NCBI RefSeq assembly: GCF_047675955.1
Contig: NC_132925.1
Coordinates: 23,894,688-23,958,687 of the forward strand
Direction: 5' to 3'
Length of the DNA: 64,000 nucleotides
Source: Chlorocebus sabaeus
Lineage: Eukaryota > Chordata > Mammalia > Primates > Cercopithecidae
Positions within the stretch are counted from its first letter, which is position 1. Each line of letters starts with the position of its first letter. The notes below the pieces were generated by a model. That model made no database searches. It was not told the origin of the DNA and saw only the letters and a list, made by a program, of their open reading frames with translations. Positions 10,204 through 22,229 of the stretch are shown one piece after another. The position numbers were made by a program, and so were the translations under genes.

Positions 10204-13130
10204 GATGGTAAGTCCTGTGTTCTCATGGTAGCAAAAAGAAAAAAAATGGATGAAATAAATATTATCCTTTTAAATCGGAAGAGTAGTGGCTTCAAGGTAG
10301 CCCAAGGTTCTGATTCCAGAGAGGAAAACCTCTTCCACAGGTGAACACAGAGTAGCAGATGCTTTCATAGTTGAGGGAAAAAAAAAAAAAAAAAAAAAAA
10401 AAACTATTTTTCTTGTAGATAGTTCAGATAGGTAGTGGACGACACAGAAATTGTAGTAAAAATTTGAAATAGCCAGAAAGACTAGAGTACAAAATGCTTC
10501 AAAATAAAATTATTCAACCTAAAATATCCCCTTTCCCTGAATTTGGCTGAAAAAGTAGCAGTGGCTGGAAATCAGAGAGAATTTATGAAGTCTTGATGAT
10601 TTTCAGAGAGATTCATTCATAGACCCAGATACAAAGTTCTATGAGAGCTCTCCAATAACATTCCAGTTCAAATATTTACAAGATTAAAAAGATCAGTCCC
10701 AGAAACTATAATGTGAGAGAACGAGATTTGTGCTAGCAATGGGTAAAAGTAATCTAATGAAGGCAGCTCCTAAATGGTACAATCTGGAAGTTTAGCTCTG
10801 CATTGTGGCTACCACACAAAAGAGAAGACTTATGAGTTCGGGAATACCTATTTTTAGAAGTCATATATTAGTTTCCTTTATACTTTTATTTTATACCCAT
10901 TTCCAGGAAAAAAAGTAGAAAGTGAGATGTATGGAAAAATGGGAATTTCAATACATAATTAGGAGAAAAAATATTCCATAGAAGCTAACCCACAGATGAC
11001 CCAGATAGAGGCATTAACTTTTAAACAATGATTATAAAATATCAATTATATTCTAATCCATATTAAATATATGTTATAGCCTCAAGGAGGAAAACAAACT
11101 GGGTGTTTTCACTACTGGGCAATGTGGTACATGTAATGCTTCTTCCCTCAGTTAGTAAACATTTTTTCTCCTTACCCCATTTTCAATTATATTGCTACAG
11201 AAAAGAACAGGGTGAAGACCATTTCGGTAGGGAATAGAACATGAGATAGGAAGTTCCTTTAAAATCAGAAGAAGCAAAACTGCTTCTTCCATCACTTTTC
11301 AAGTATTGAAGGAGGACAGAAGTTGTAGTAGGGCAAGAGAGTCAGATCGGACTATGGTCCTAATCTCTGAAATTTGAAAAGGTTGTTCTACAAATGTGTG
11401 TGTGTGTTTGGAGGAAATACAACTGGATTAGTGCCCTTCATCGCTGATAGATTTACCAACACTTAGCTCCATTTAGCATGAAGTGGGCACTATTGTGCAG
11501 AAAGAGTAAGGTAAGGTAGTTTTACTAATTCCCCTTATTTGCAAGTGGTTAAAGTTGATCAAGAAATTCCTAAATGCTATGAGAAGGCAGCATGGAATTC
11601 TAAGGTTAAAAGGGCCAAAATGTGAAGGTCCTTTAAATCCAGAAGCAGATTTCTATGCTGCCAGGCTTCAGTAATCAGTGTCAAATCTCAAAAGTTTTGC
11701 TAAAATGAACCATAACTTGACAAACATGAATTAAGGGATCAAAACTGATCAGCCATTTTGCATCAGAGAAGAGCAAGAAATTATGAGGTCCCTAATTGAA
11801 TACACTTCATCTTTCACTGACTTCTGTGGAGTTACATAAACCACTCTTGGTAACTACTGCCCATGTAGAGAAGACTATAGTAGAAATATGGAAAAATCCA
11901 AAGACTGTTAACTTGAAGAGACCAGGATACCATTAATGAACAATTTTTTACTTGTTTGTTTTCTTGTTTTAAACCCACCAATCCATACTTGGGAGTTATG
12001 AATGAGACTAATCCAGTTGTTGGAAAACGAACAAACAAAATAAGTACACAGCAAAAATGTACCACATTATCATTGCCCATTTGTGAAGCAGAAAGTTGAC
12101 GTCAGTAACTTTATAATGTGCTATTGAAACAACTGCAGCAGAATCTTATAAAATAATTTTATTTTTTAATACATGTAGGATTTCCTTTCAAGAAGTAGTT
12201 GATAGTCTAAAGAGTACGCTCTAAAATGGCAGTAAGTTGTTTTTCATGTTTAGCAAGTGAGACAAAAATGAAAAAAGAAAAACTATGCCTTTAATACAAT
12301 CTCTAGCTTTGTTCCAATCTCCTAGTATAAAATAGAGAATTGGATAAATAGACTTCCAGTGAGTTTGTTTCCATCACATCATCAGGAGAAGGACATTCAG
12401 TGAAACACGAAAGCAGACCTTCAGTAATGCAGGCCTCGGGGCAAGGACACATTTTACCCAGGTATATGGATAGTGCTGTCTCTCCAGCAGTACAATGCTT
12501 CTGTGATAATATTAATGGGCACTGGGGGGTGGAAACATGAAGATGTTTAAAAAGAAGAATAGTAGAGTCTCAGCTAGGAATGTGAGACATATTACACTTT
12601 TATAACACAGAGTAAAGCCAAAGGCAGAATAATATTAATTCTGTGAGTTTGCAGCTGGGATGATTCAAGCTTATAAATGCTTCTTATTAGGCCACTGGCA
12701 ATCTGAAGTTATAACATTATGTGGCTTTAACATCAAATAGTGCACTACTACTAATAACATATTTTCATAATTTCTCACCAGCTTACATTGAGTTATCACA
12801 TTTTTGATATTTCTTAGGTGAATTTACCAACATGTGAATTGTTTTCCCCTCAAAAGAAAGTGTAACCTATGATAAGATACTGTTCTAACAGAAAATATGA
12901 TAAACTGAATTTTATGTAATCAGTCTTGAAAAATCTGAGCCTTATCTCATCCTGCCTTGTTTTCTGCATATTAAAAATATAATTCATTTTTTAACCTCTG
13001 AGATAACTGAGGTATAAAGAGATTCAATCATTTACTCTAGTTAACAAAGCAAGCCAATAATGTGATTTTTAATCCAAAGTGAGTTTTTCTAATTTTCATA
13101 GTTATTTTACCACCAATAAAAATAATCACG
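10204..13130. other. Unassigned intergenic sequence
   Basis: About 2.9 kb with no recognised repeat family, no long frame (best is 82 codons on the minus strand at 11832-12080, judged chance) and no RNA gene. It has a 26-base A run at 10378-10403. Base composition is slightly less AT-rich than the flanking L1 layers, so this may be older unique DNA. Confidence 0.5.
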
Positions 13131-13616
13131 TTCCAGCCTGCCAGCTCTGGAGAGTCCAGCTGGTCTGAACGAGAAGATTTCCCCCACAATACAGCACAGC
13201 TGCTCTATCAACAAGCAGCCAGACTACTTCTTTAAGTGGGTTCCTGATCCTGTTCCTCGTGACTGGATGAGTCCTCCCAACAGGGGTCTCCACACACTAT
13301 GTACAGGAATGTTTGGGCCAGCAACAGGTCAGTACCCTCCTGAAATGGAGCTCCCAGGGGAAGGAATAGGGTGCCATCTTTTCTGTTCCACAGACTTCAC
13401 TGGTGATACCTCCAGGTATGGGAAAACAAGGCCACCAGGGTCTGGAGTGGACCCCTAGCAAACCACAGGAGACCTACAGAAGACTGGCCTGACTGTTAAA
13501 AGAGAAATGAACAAACAGAAAATAACAATAATATTAACAACAACAACAAAAACCCCACAAAAAACTCATTTAAAGGTCAGCAATCTCAAATATAAAAGGT
13601 AGATAAGCCTACCAAG

Positions 13617-14072
13617 ATGAGAAAGAATCCATGAAAAAACGCTGAAAAGTAAAAAATCCAGAGTACCTCTTCTCTTCCATATGACTGTAACACATCTCCA
13701 GCAAGGTCAGAGGACTAGACTGAGGCAGAGATGGCAGAACTGGCAGAAGTAGGCTTCAGAAGGTGGGTAACAATGAACATTGCTGAGCTAAAGGAGCATG
13801 TTGTAATCCAAAGCAAAGAAGCTAAGCATCATGATAAAACAATACGGGAGATTATAACCAGAATAGGCAGATTAGAGAGGAGAATAACCAACCTGATGGA
13901 ATTCGAAAACACAGAACATCAAACGCAATCACGAGCATCAATAGCAGAATAGACCAAGTGGAGGAAAGAATCTCTGAGCCTAAAGACTATCTTTCTGAAA
14001 TAAAACAGGCAGACAATAATAGGGAATAAAGAATGAAAATAAATAAAGAAAACCTCAGAGAAATTTGGGATT

Positions 14073-14123
<51 letters not shown>

Positions 14124-14660
14124 ACGAAACTGTGACTCATTGCAGCACTGAAATAGACAGGAAGACCAGAACCAAGTTGAAACACATACTTAAATATATC
14201 ATCCAGGAGACCTTCTTCAACCTAGCAAGATAGACCAACATTCAAATGCAGGAAATCCAGAGAATCCCAGTAAGATACTCTACAAGAAGATGAACCCTAT
14301 GACACATAATCACCAGATTCTCCAAGGTAGAAATAAAAGAAAAAATGGTAAGATCAGCCAGAGGGAAAGGCCAGGTAACCTACAAAAGGAAGCCTATTAG
14401 ACTAACAGTGGGCATCTTAGAAGAAACCTTACAAGCCAGAAGAGATTGGCAACCAACATTCAGCATTCTTAAGAAAAGAATTTCCAACCAAGAAATTCAT
14501 ATCTGGCCAAACTAAGCTTCATAAGAGAAGGAGAAATAAGCTTATTTTAAGATAAGCAAATGCTGAGGGAATTTGTCATCACCATCCCTGCCTTGCAAGA
14601 GCTACTGAAGGGATATGGAAACAAAAAGCCATTGTCAGCAACTACAAAAACATACTGAAG
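13617..14660 (+). pseudogene. L1 ORF1 remnant (copy C)
   Basis: Relic of the L1 RNA-binding ORF1 protein (coiled coil, RRM, C-terminal domain). The start-equivalent ATG at 13617 is followed after five codons by a stop. A 73-aa open piece at 13731-13952 covers the start of the coiled coil and has the pattern of repeated leucine and isoleucine. The A45 tract at 14077-14121 falls at the coiled coil to RRM border. Later segments match the RRM and C-terminal domain at DNA level only. Confidence 0.88.
14077..14121. repeat. A45 homopolymer inside ORF1 of L1 copy C
   Basis: Uninterrupted run of 45 A where the L1 family has only a short A stretch in a GTAAAAAGAC-like context. No Alu or L1 body and no target duplication accompany it, so it looks like in-place expansion and not an insertion. 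It gives rise to meaningless poly-Lys and poly-Phe frames on the two strands. Confidence 0.95.
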
Positions 14661-14728
14661 TTCACAGACCAGTGAGACTATGAAGCAACCACATAAACCA
14701 GTCTCCACAATAACAAGCTAGCATCATG

Positions 14729-17700
14729 ATGGCAGGATCAAAATCACACATAACAATACTAACCTTAAATGTAAATTGGCTAATTGCTCTAATTAAAAGA
14801 CAAAATGGCAAACTGGATAAAGAGCCAAGACTCATCAGTATGCTGTCTTCAAAAGACCTGTCTCACATGTAAAGATCCACATACACTCAAACTAAAAAGA
14901 TCGAGGAAAATTTATACAGCAAATGGAAAACAGAAAAAAGCACGAGTCTTAATCCTAGTTTCTGACAGAATAGACTTTAAACCAACAAAAATTAAAAAAA
15001 AGACAAAACAGAGCGTCATATATAAGTAAAGGGTTCAATTTAACAGGAAGACTTAACTATTCTAAATATATATGCACCCAATACAGAAGCACCCTGTTTA
15101 TAAAGCAAGTTCCTAGGGACCTACAAAGAGACTTAGACTTCCATACAGTAATATTGGTAGACTTTAACACCCCACTGACAATATTAGACAGATGATAAAG
15201 ACAGAAAATTAACAAAAATATTCAGAACCTGAACTGAGTTCTGGATCAAGTGGACCTGATAGATATCTACAGAATTTTCCATTCAAAAACAACAGAATAT
15301 ATATTCTTCACATTGCCACATGGCACTTCCTCTAAAATTGATCACATAATCAAAAGTAAAACATTCCTCAGCAAATGCAAAATAACTGAAATCATAAAAA
15401 ACAGTCTCTCAGACCACAGAATAATCAAGTTAGAACTCAAGATTAAAAAATTCACTCAAAACCACACAACTACATGAAATTTGAACAACCTGCTCCTGAA
15501 TGTCTCCTGGGTAAATAATGAAAATCAGGCTGAAATAAAGAACTTCTCTGAAACTAATGCAAACAAAGGCAACATAGCAGTATCTCTGTGATCCAGCTAA
15601 AGCAGTGTTAAGAGGGAAATGTATGGCACTAAACGCTGAGATCCAAAAGCTAGAAAGATCTCAAATTAACAATGTAACATCATAACTAAAAGAACTAGAG
15701 AATTAAGAGAAAACAAATCCTAAAGCTAGCAGAAAACAAGAAAAGTCAAGATCAGAGTGGAACAGAAGAAGGTAGAGACACAAAAAAAACTTCAAAAATC
15801 AATGAATCCAGGAGATGTTTTTTGAAAAAAAATTAATAAAATAGATCACTAGCTAGACCAATAAAGGAGAAAGCAGAAAAGAATCAAATAAACAAAATCA
15901 GAATCAACAAGAGGGATATCACAACTAACCCACCAGAAATACAAACCACCATCAGAGAATACTATAAACACCTCTATGCATGTGAACTAGAAAATCTAGA
16001 AGAGGCCAGGTGCAGTGGCTCACACCGGTAATCCTAGCACTTTGAGAAGTCGAGGCGGGCAGATCACGAGGTCAGGAAATTGAGATCATCCTGGCTAACA
16101 CAGTAAAACCCCATCTCTACTAAAAATAGAAAAATTAGCCAGGCATGGTGGTGGGTGCCTGCAATCCCAGCTACTCGGGAGGCTCAGGCAGGAGAATGGC
16201 ATGAACCCACGAGGTGGACCGTGCAGTGAGCCGAGATTGTACCACTGCACTCCAGCCTGGGCAACAGAGTGAGACTCCATCTAAAAAAAAAAAAAAAAAA
16301 AGAAAGAAAATCTGGAAGAAATGGATAAATTCCTGGACACATACACCCTGGCAAGACTGAATCAAGAAGACATTGAATCTCTGAATAGATCAATAATGAG
16401 TTCTGAAATTAATTAAGGCAGTAATAAATAGCCTACCAACCAGAAAAAGTCCAGGACCAGAAGTATTTACAGGTGAATTCTACCAGAGGTACAAAGAAGA
16501 CCTAGTACTATTTTTACTGTAAGGATTCCAAACAATTGAAAAGGAGGGACTCCACCCTAACTTATTTTATGAGACCAGTATGATTATGATACAAAAACCT
16601 GGCAGAGAAACAACAACAACAACAAAAACTTCAGGCCAATATCCCTGATGAACATCAATGCAAAAATCCCCAACAAAATACTGGCAAACCGAATCCAGCA
16701 GCATGTAAAAAGCCTTTCCACTATGGTCAAGTTTGGTTTCATCCCCAGGATGCAAGGTTGGTTCAACATACACAAATTGAAAAATTTAATTCAATATATA
16801 AACAGAACTAAAGATGAAAACCACATGATTAACTCAATAGATGCAGAAAAGGCCTTTGATAAAATTCAACATCCATTCATGTTAAAAACTCTCAATAAAC
16901 TAGGTATTGAAGAAAATTACCTCAAAATAATAAGAGCCATATATGAAAAACCCACAACCAATATCACAGTGAATAGACAAAAGCTGAAACATTCCCCTAG
17001 AAAAACAGCACAAGGCAAGGATGACCTCTTTCACCACTCCTATTTAACACAGTATTGAAAAGTCTGGCCAGTGCAATCAGGTATGAGAAAAAAATAAAAG
17101 ATATTTAAATAGGAAGAGAGAAAGTAAAATTATCTTTATTTGCAGATGGCATGATCCTATACTAAGAAAATCCCATTGTCTCAGTCCAAAAGCATCTTAG
17201 ACTGAGAAGCAACTGGAGCAGTGTCTCAGGATGCAAAATCAATGTGAAAAATCGCTATCATTTCTATATCTATAGATCAACAACAGGCCAACAGCCAAAC
17301 CAAAAAAGAGCCCATATAGCCAAGACAATCTTAAGCAAATAGAACAAAAGTGGAGGCATCATGCTACACAACTTCAAACTATACTACAAAGCTACAGTAA
17401 CCAAAACAGCACGGTACTGGTACAAAAACAGACACATACCAGTGGAACAGAATAGAGAACTCAGAAATAAGACCTCACACCTACAATAATCTGATCTTCG
17501 ACAAACCTGACATAAACAAGCAATGGGGAAAGGACTCCCTATTTAATAAATGGTGCTGAGAGAACTGGCTAGCCATATGCAGAAAATTGAAACCAGACCC
17601 CTTCTTTACATCTTATACAAAAATTAACTCAACATGGAGTAAAGACTTAAATGTAAAACACAAAACTATAAAAACCCTAGAAAAAGATCTAGGACATATA

Positions 17701-18563
17701 ACTTTCAGGACATAGGGATGAACAAAAATTTCATAATGAAAATGTCAAAAGCAATTGCAACAAAAACAAAACTTGACATGGGATCTAATTAAACTAAAGA
17801 ACTTCTGCACAGTAAAAGAAACTATCATCACAGTGAACAGACAACCTACAGAATGGAAAAATATTTTGCAATGTATTCAGCTGACAAAGGTCTAATATCC
17901 AGTCTACAAGGAACTGAAACAAATTTACAAGAAAAAAGCAAACAACTCCATTAAAAAGTGGGCAAAGGACATAAACAGAAATTCCCATAGGAAGACATAC
18001 ATGTGGCCAACAAATATATGAAAAAAAGCTCAACATCACTGATCATTAGAGAAATACAAATCAAAACCACAATGAGATACTATCTCTCACCAGTCAGAGT
18101 GCTGATTATTAAAAAGTCCAAAAACAATAGATGCTGGTGAGATTGCAAAGGAAAGGGAAACTTGTACACTGTTGGTGGGAGTGTAAATTAGTTCAACCAT
18201 TTGTGGAAGACAGTGTACCAATTCCTCAAAGATCTAGAGGCAGAAATACCATCTGACTCAGCAATCCCATTACTGGGTATATGCTCAAAGGAATATAAAT
18301 CATTCTATTACAAAGATACATGCATGCTTATGTTTACTGTAGCACCACTCACAATAGAAAAGACATGGAATCAACCCAAATGTCCATCAATGATAGACTG
18401 AATAATAAAAATGTGGTCCATATATACCATGGAATACATAAAAGGAAATGAGATCATGTCCTTTGCAGGGACACAGATGGAGCTGGGAGCCATTATCCTC
18501 AGCAAACTAAAGCAGGAACAGAAAACCAAACACCACATGTTGCCACTTATAAGTGGGAGCTGA
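14729..18563 (+). pseudogene. L1 ORF2 remnant (copy C)
   Basis: Starts at the ATG equivalent at 14729 and ends with TGA at 18561-18563. A frameshift follows within about 75 bases. The open piece at 14805-15029 is the first half of the endonuclease domain; its catalytic glutamate in the QETH motif reads Lys (LQKTCL, codon at 14853-14855). The piece at 15250-15477 keeps KIDH and SDH motifs of the second half. The 136-aa piece at 16648-17058 is RT fingers and palm with 'DAEKAFDKI'. The FADD motif at 17139-17150 reads FADG, with a stop soon after. The segment after it, up to about 17304, has lost roughly 300 bases. Confidence 0.9.
16004..16304 (+). mobile_element. Alu SINE (AluY-like features) inside L1 copy C
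   Basis: Full-length dimeric Alu with A-tail that ends AAAGAAA. Flanked by a 15-bp target duplication AGAAAATCTAGAAGA at 15989-16003, repeated with one change at 16305-16319. It has the 'GATCACGAGGTCAGGA' segment of Y-type members but is worn. It splits the ORF2 RT-proximal region of copy C. Confidence 0.97.
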
Positions 18564-18796
18564 ATGATAAGAACACATGGACACATGGCGGGGAAGGGGG
18601 TGGGAGTGGGAGGGAGAGCATCTGGAAGAATAATTGACGGATGCTGGCCTTAACACAGAGGTGATCGGATAATCTGTGCAGCAAACCACCATGGCCCACA
18701 TTTACGTATATAACAAACCTGCACGACCTGCATAGGTTTCCCAGAACTTAAAATAAAAGTTAAGGGAAAAATAAATCTTAAAAACAAGAAATAACA

Positions 18797-18938
18797 CTTT
18801 TTGAGTACAACATACGCTATTTGAGTGATGGGTACACTAAAAACCCAGACATCACCACTCTACAATCCATCCATGTAACCAAAACCACTTGTATTTCTAA
18901 AACTATTCAAATAAAAACAGTTTAAAGAAAAAAAATAG
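18797..18938 (+). mobile_element. Short L1 3'-end fragment
   Basis: About 140 bp resembling a different primate L1 3'UTR end (segment GTGATGGGTACACTAAAAAC, then AATAAAA-type terminus near 18911). It directly follows the 3' end of copy C but has its own end, so it is either an extremely truncated separate insertion or the leftover of an L1 into whose tail copy C inserted. No matching L1 body lies upstream of copy C. Confidence 0.65.
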
Positions 18939-19588
18939 AAATTTTGGATTCATTTACTATGCACATCATCCCTCTTATTGGCATCAGTATGTTCAAATTA
19001 CATCTTGACTGCTTAACCCAGAGGAAATGAACAAAAGACATTTTAATAGATGCTGTATAAAATCTGTTCACTACCAATTCTATTCACCTTTATAATTTTA
19101 TGTTGCCCTACTTGTCCCTGGCTTCCACATTTACATTTGAACTACTTTTGGATTAATGTGTTTATTTAAAAAAAAAAAAGGTAAATTAGTTTGCGACATT
19201 CTATCACACATTCTTAAAGTCAAATCTGCTTTATTTTTTACGGAACTGAAAATTTGATAGTGTCAGAAGTCTAATTGACTTCTATTTATAATTGTCTTTT
19301 GTACTTGCTATTTTTAAAGATAAAGATAGAAATATAATCAGGTTGACTTTGTAACATGTAGTACGATCAGTAAAATTGGTTAGATGTTAAAGCTTAATAA
19401 ACGTTCAGAGAAAATTCCTACAGAAAATAGAAAGTAATAAATCTAGTAAATTGACTAATCTGTGGTTTCTTGAATATCTAGGGGATTTTCTAATGTCTTT
19501 GGTTAAAAGAGTATTCAAAGAAGAACACAGTCACACATCTCTTGCCTTGCTTTATTAGTCATGCTGATGTAAAACCAAATATTTAAAG
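18939..19588. other. Unassigned AT-rich sequence
   Basis: No repeat family or gene recognised. Confidence 0.5.
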
Positions 19589-19606
19589 AAATGATTACAC
19601 GTCATT

Positions 19607-20005
19607 GGCTGGGTGCAGTGGCTCATAACTGTAATCCTAGCACTTTGGGAGGCTGATGCGGGCGAATCACAAGGTCAAGAGATGAGACCATCCTGTCTAA
19701 CAGGGTGAAACCCCGTCTCTACTAAAAATACAAAAAATTAGCCGGGTGTAGTGGCGGGCGCCTGTAGCCCTAGCTACTCGGAGGCTGAGGCAGGACAATG
19801 GCCTGAACCTGGGTGGCGGAAGTTGAGAAGTTGGAGTGAGTTAAGATGGCGCCTCTGCACTCCAGCCTAGGAGACACAGGGAGACTCCAGGAAAAAAAAA
19901 AAAAAAAAAAAGGGCAGGCAGGCATGGAGGGAGGGAAGGAGGGAGGGAAGGAGAGAGGGAGGAAGGGAGGGAGGAAGGGAGGGAGGGAGGGAAGAAAGGG
20001 AAAAA
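19607..20005 (+). mobile_element. Alu SINE with expanded G/A-rich tail
   Basis: Worn full-length Alu body at 19607-19891, A20 at 19892-19911, a G/A-rich tract, then A8. The whole unit lies between 14-bp copies of AAATGATTACACGT at 19589-19602 and 20006-20019, so the G/A tract grew within the Alu tail. Four extra bases, CATT at 19603-19606, sit between the left duplication and the Alu start. Confidence 0.96.
19912..20000. repeat. G/A-rich tract (GGGA/GGAA units)
   Basis: About 90 bases of purines on the plus strand except for a few C and T near its start. Dominated by GGGA and GGAA units, with many runs of three G spaced by one to three bases. It matches the G-quadruplex pattern several times over. 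Confidence 0.95.
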
Positions 20006-20019
20006 AAATGATTACACGT

Positions 20020-20480
20020 TGAGGCTGCTTTTGTGGAGCCCAAAGCTGGAAGATTGATTGCAAATACTAAGATAATCCTCAAAATATTCTTTGTCCACAG
20101 TAACTTATGGCACTGGGAAAACAAAGTCAATTGAGTTTAAAAGCTGAATCTGTTATGACAGAATCTTTTCTCTATAGTTAGGTCATTTTATGTATCCAAA
20201 GGTTGCAAAGTATCATATAAAATGATTTTTTTTAAATAATGCAAATTTTTCTAATTATATACTTTTCAATAAAAATTTTGTTAGAAATTAGTAATGTAAT
20301 TAATTACAATATATTTTAGATTTACAAAAAATGTGAACATAATCATACACCTAGGTCCTCCTAGTATTAACATATTATATTATTATGAAAATCTGTTAGA
20401 ATTAATGAATTATAATGGTACATTTTGATTAACTAAAGTCAATATTTTATCAAGATATTCTTAGTTTGTATCTAATTTCC
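20020..20480. other. Unassigned AT-rich sequence
   Basis: No gene or named repeat recognised. Confidence 0.5.
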
Positions 20481-21480
20481 TTCTATTTTCTGTTTCAAGA
20501 TCCTGTTGAGAACACAGTATTGCATTTATTTGTCATGTCTCCTTAGGCTACTCTAGGTTGTGACAGTTTTACAGACTTATCTTTGACCACCATTCCAGTC
20601 TTGAGGAGTACTGGTCATGTATTCTGTAGACTATCCCTTTAACTGTGATTTATCTGATAGTTTTTTTCAAGATTACACTAAAATTATGTATGTATATATA
20701 TTATTATTTATATATTTATTCATATTATATATTTATATATTTTATATATAATATATATTTATATACATTTTATATATAGTATATATTTATATACATTATA
20801 TATATACACATATATTTGGTGGGAGGAAGAAGAACCCAGAAGTAAAGTGTTATTTTCATCACATCATATCCAGGGTCTATACTGTAAACATGACTTATCA
20901 CTGTTGATGTTGATGAATCACATGGCTGAGGTAGTGCCTATCAAACTTCTTTACAGTAAATATATGATTTTTTCATACTCCCACACTTTACCCTTTGGAA
21001 GAAAGTCATTTTGGCTAGGTTACTCAAGGAGTGAGAAGTTATGCTCTACTTCTTCGAGGGTGGGACATCTACATAAGTCATTTAGAATTATTTTGCATAG
21101 GAGATGTGTGTTTTATTCATTTATTTATTTATACAATCATTTTTATATCAGCATAGAATCATGAATACTCATTTTGCACTTTGGGCAATAAAACAATATT
21201 ACTATATCTACCTTATTGTTGAAATTTTTGCAGATTTAATTACCGAGAGACTTACTGTTGTAAGTCTCTCTTACTGAGAGACTCCCATGTGAGTGTCATG
21301 TTTATTTTAGAACGTTTTCACTTTCTGGAACCAAAAAGTACTCCAGGCTCATCTTATATATTTCTACCCCAGTCCCCTAATCAGTTATTTCTCCTAGGAG
21401 CCTAGGTTTCTTTAATTAGAGAATACCTTTATAAATCAAGATCTGGGAACTAGTTGTGCACATCGTCACTGGGGTGCCAT
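20480..21480 (-). mobile_element. Ancient interspersed repeat, probably L1M-type, minus strand
   Basis: Resembles a widespread old repeat that I associate with L1M/L1ME 5' or UTR sequences: segments about 'CATGTCTCCTTAGGCTAC', 'CATCACATCATATCCAGG' and 'ACATGACTTATCACTG' in the expected order. It is split by the TA-rich microsatellite at 20685-20816. Family and strand are from memory of the consensus and not certain. Confidence 0.45.
20685..20816. repeat. TA-rich imperfect microsatellite
   Basis: Irregular TATA, TTTATATA and ATATACA units over about 130 bases. It contains a repeated TATATTTATATACATT segment. Confidence 0.9.
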
Positions 21481-21570
21481 TGCTTCTAGTCCCTTTCAAA
21501 TGAAGTATACGTATAGATACTAACTTATGTGTATGCACACATCTCTAAAGTTTCTATACATAACCATCTA

Positions 21571-21927
21571 CAGTTGACCCTTGAATAATGTGGGGGTTAG
21601 GAATTCTGACAAACCCATGCAGTTGAAAATCCACATTCAACTTTTGACTCCCCCAAATCTTAACTACTGATAATCTACAGTTTTGGAAGCCTTATGGATA
21701 GTAGTGGATTAACACGTATTTTGTATGCTATATCCATTATATATGGTACTCTTACAATAAAGACTAAAGGAGAAGGGGTTGTTCTTGCTGTCTCAGGGAT
21801 GGCAGGGGCAGAAGTGGAAAAGGTGGAAGGGAGGCAGGAGAGTTATACTTAGTGAAACTTTTATTTTAAAAAAATCTACATGTAAGACGACCTTCACAGT
21901 TCAACCCTGTTGTTCAATGGTCAACCA
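21571..21927 (+). mobile_element. MER2 (Tigger-type) DNA transposon
   Basis: Non-autonomous TcMar-Tigger element of 357 bp (the family is about 345 bp). The left terminus CAGTTGACCCTTGAA pairs with a right terminus that is its inverted copy with three changes, ending at 21927. It is flanked by the TA target duplication expected of this superfamily (21569-21570 and 21928-21929). The inner segment with 'CTTGCTGTCTCAGGGATGGC' also fits MER2. No transposase is encoded. Confidence 0.93.
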
Positions 21928-22229
21928 TACTTAATAGTTCAGTTCAATTGTATATATATAAAGGTAACAGAATTGTTACCCTGTATCCCCTATGGAAAAT
22001 AACTTCACCAATACAGTGCATATATACAGTTACTCTTACTCTAGTCTTATGCACTCTACTCATTTCTGAAGTTACTTAGGTCACAACCAATTTTCCCCAT
22101 GCCTTTCAGTGAGGTTGTTTCATACATTAGAGTGCTTGGTCACATATTTCATTACATCCTGAAATTCCATAACCTCCTTAATAATGTGTTTAAAATACTT
22201 ATGTGCATTAAGGATCCATTTTTATGCTA

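Larger units (their letters stand above)
13132..18776 (+). mobile_element. L1 copy C, primate-type, partly 5'-truncated
   Basis: Begins in the 3' part of an L1PB/older L1PA-type 5'UTR (13132-13616), then ORF1, ORF2, and a 3'UTR with the 'CAGCAAACCACCATGG' type end and an A-rich terminus near 18776. Three later events are visible: an A45 run in ORF1 (14077), an Alu in ORF2 (16004), and an internal ORF2 deletion of a few hundred bases with its junction at about 17292-17304. All coding frames are broken. Confidence 0.92.

Noticed and set aside
13919..14233. Poly-Phe and poly-Lys frames
   Set aside because: Two readings of the A45 run in L1 ORF1.
19770..20130. Minus-strand frames with Pro-Ser-Leu repeats
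   Set aside because: Antisense reading of the G/A-rich Alu tail, not a proline-rich protein.
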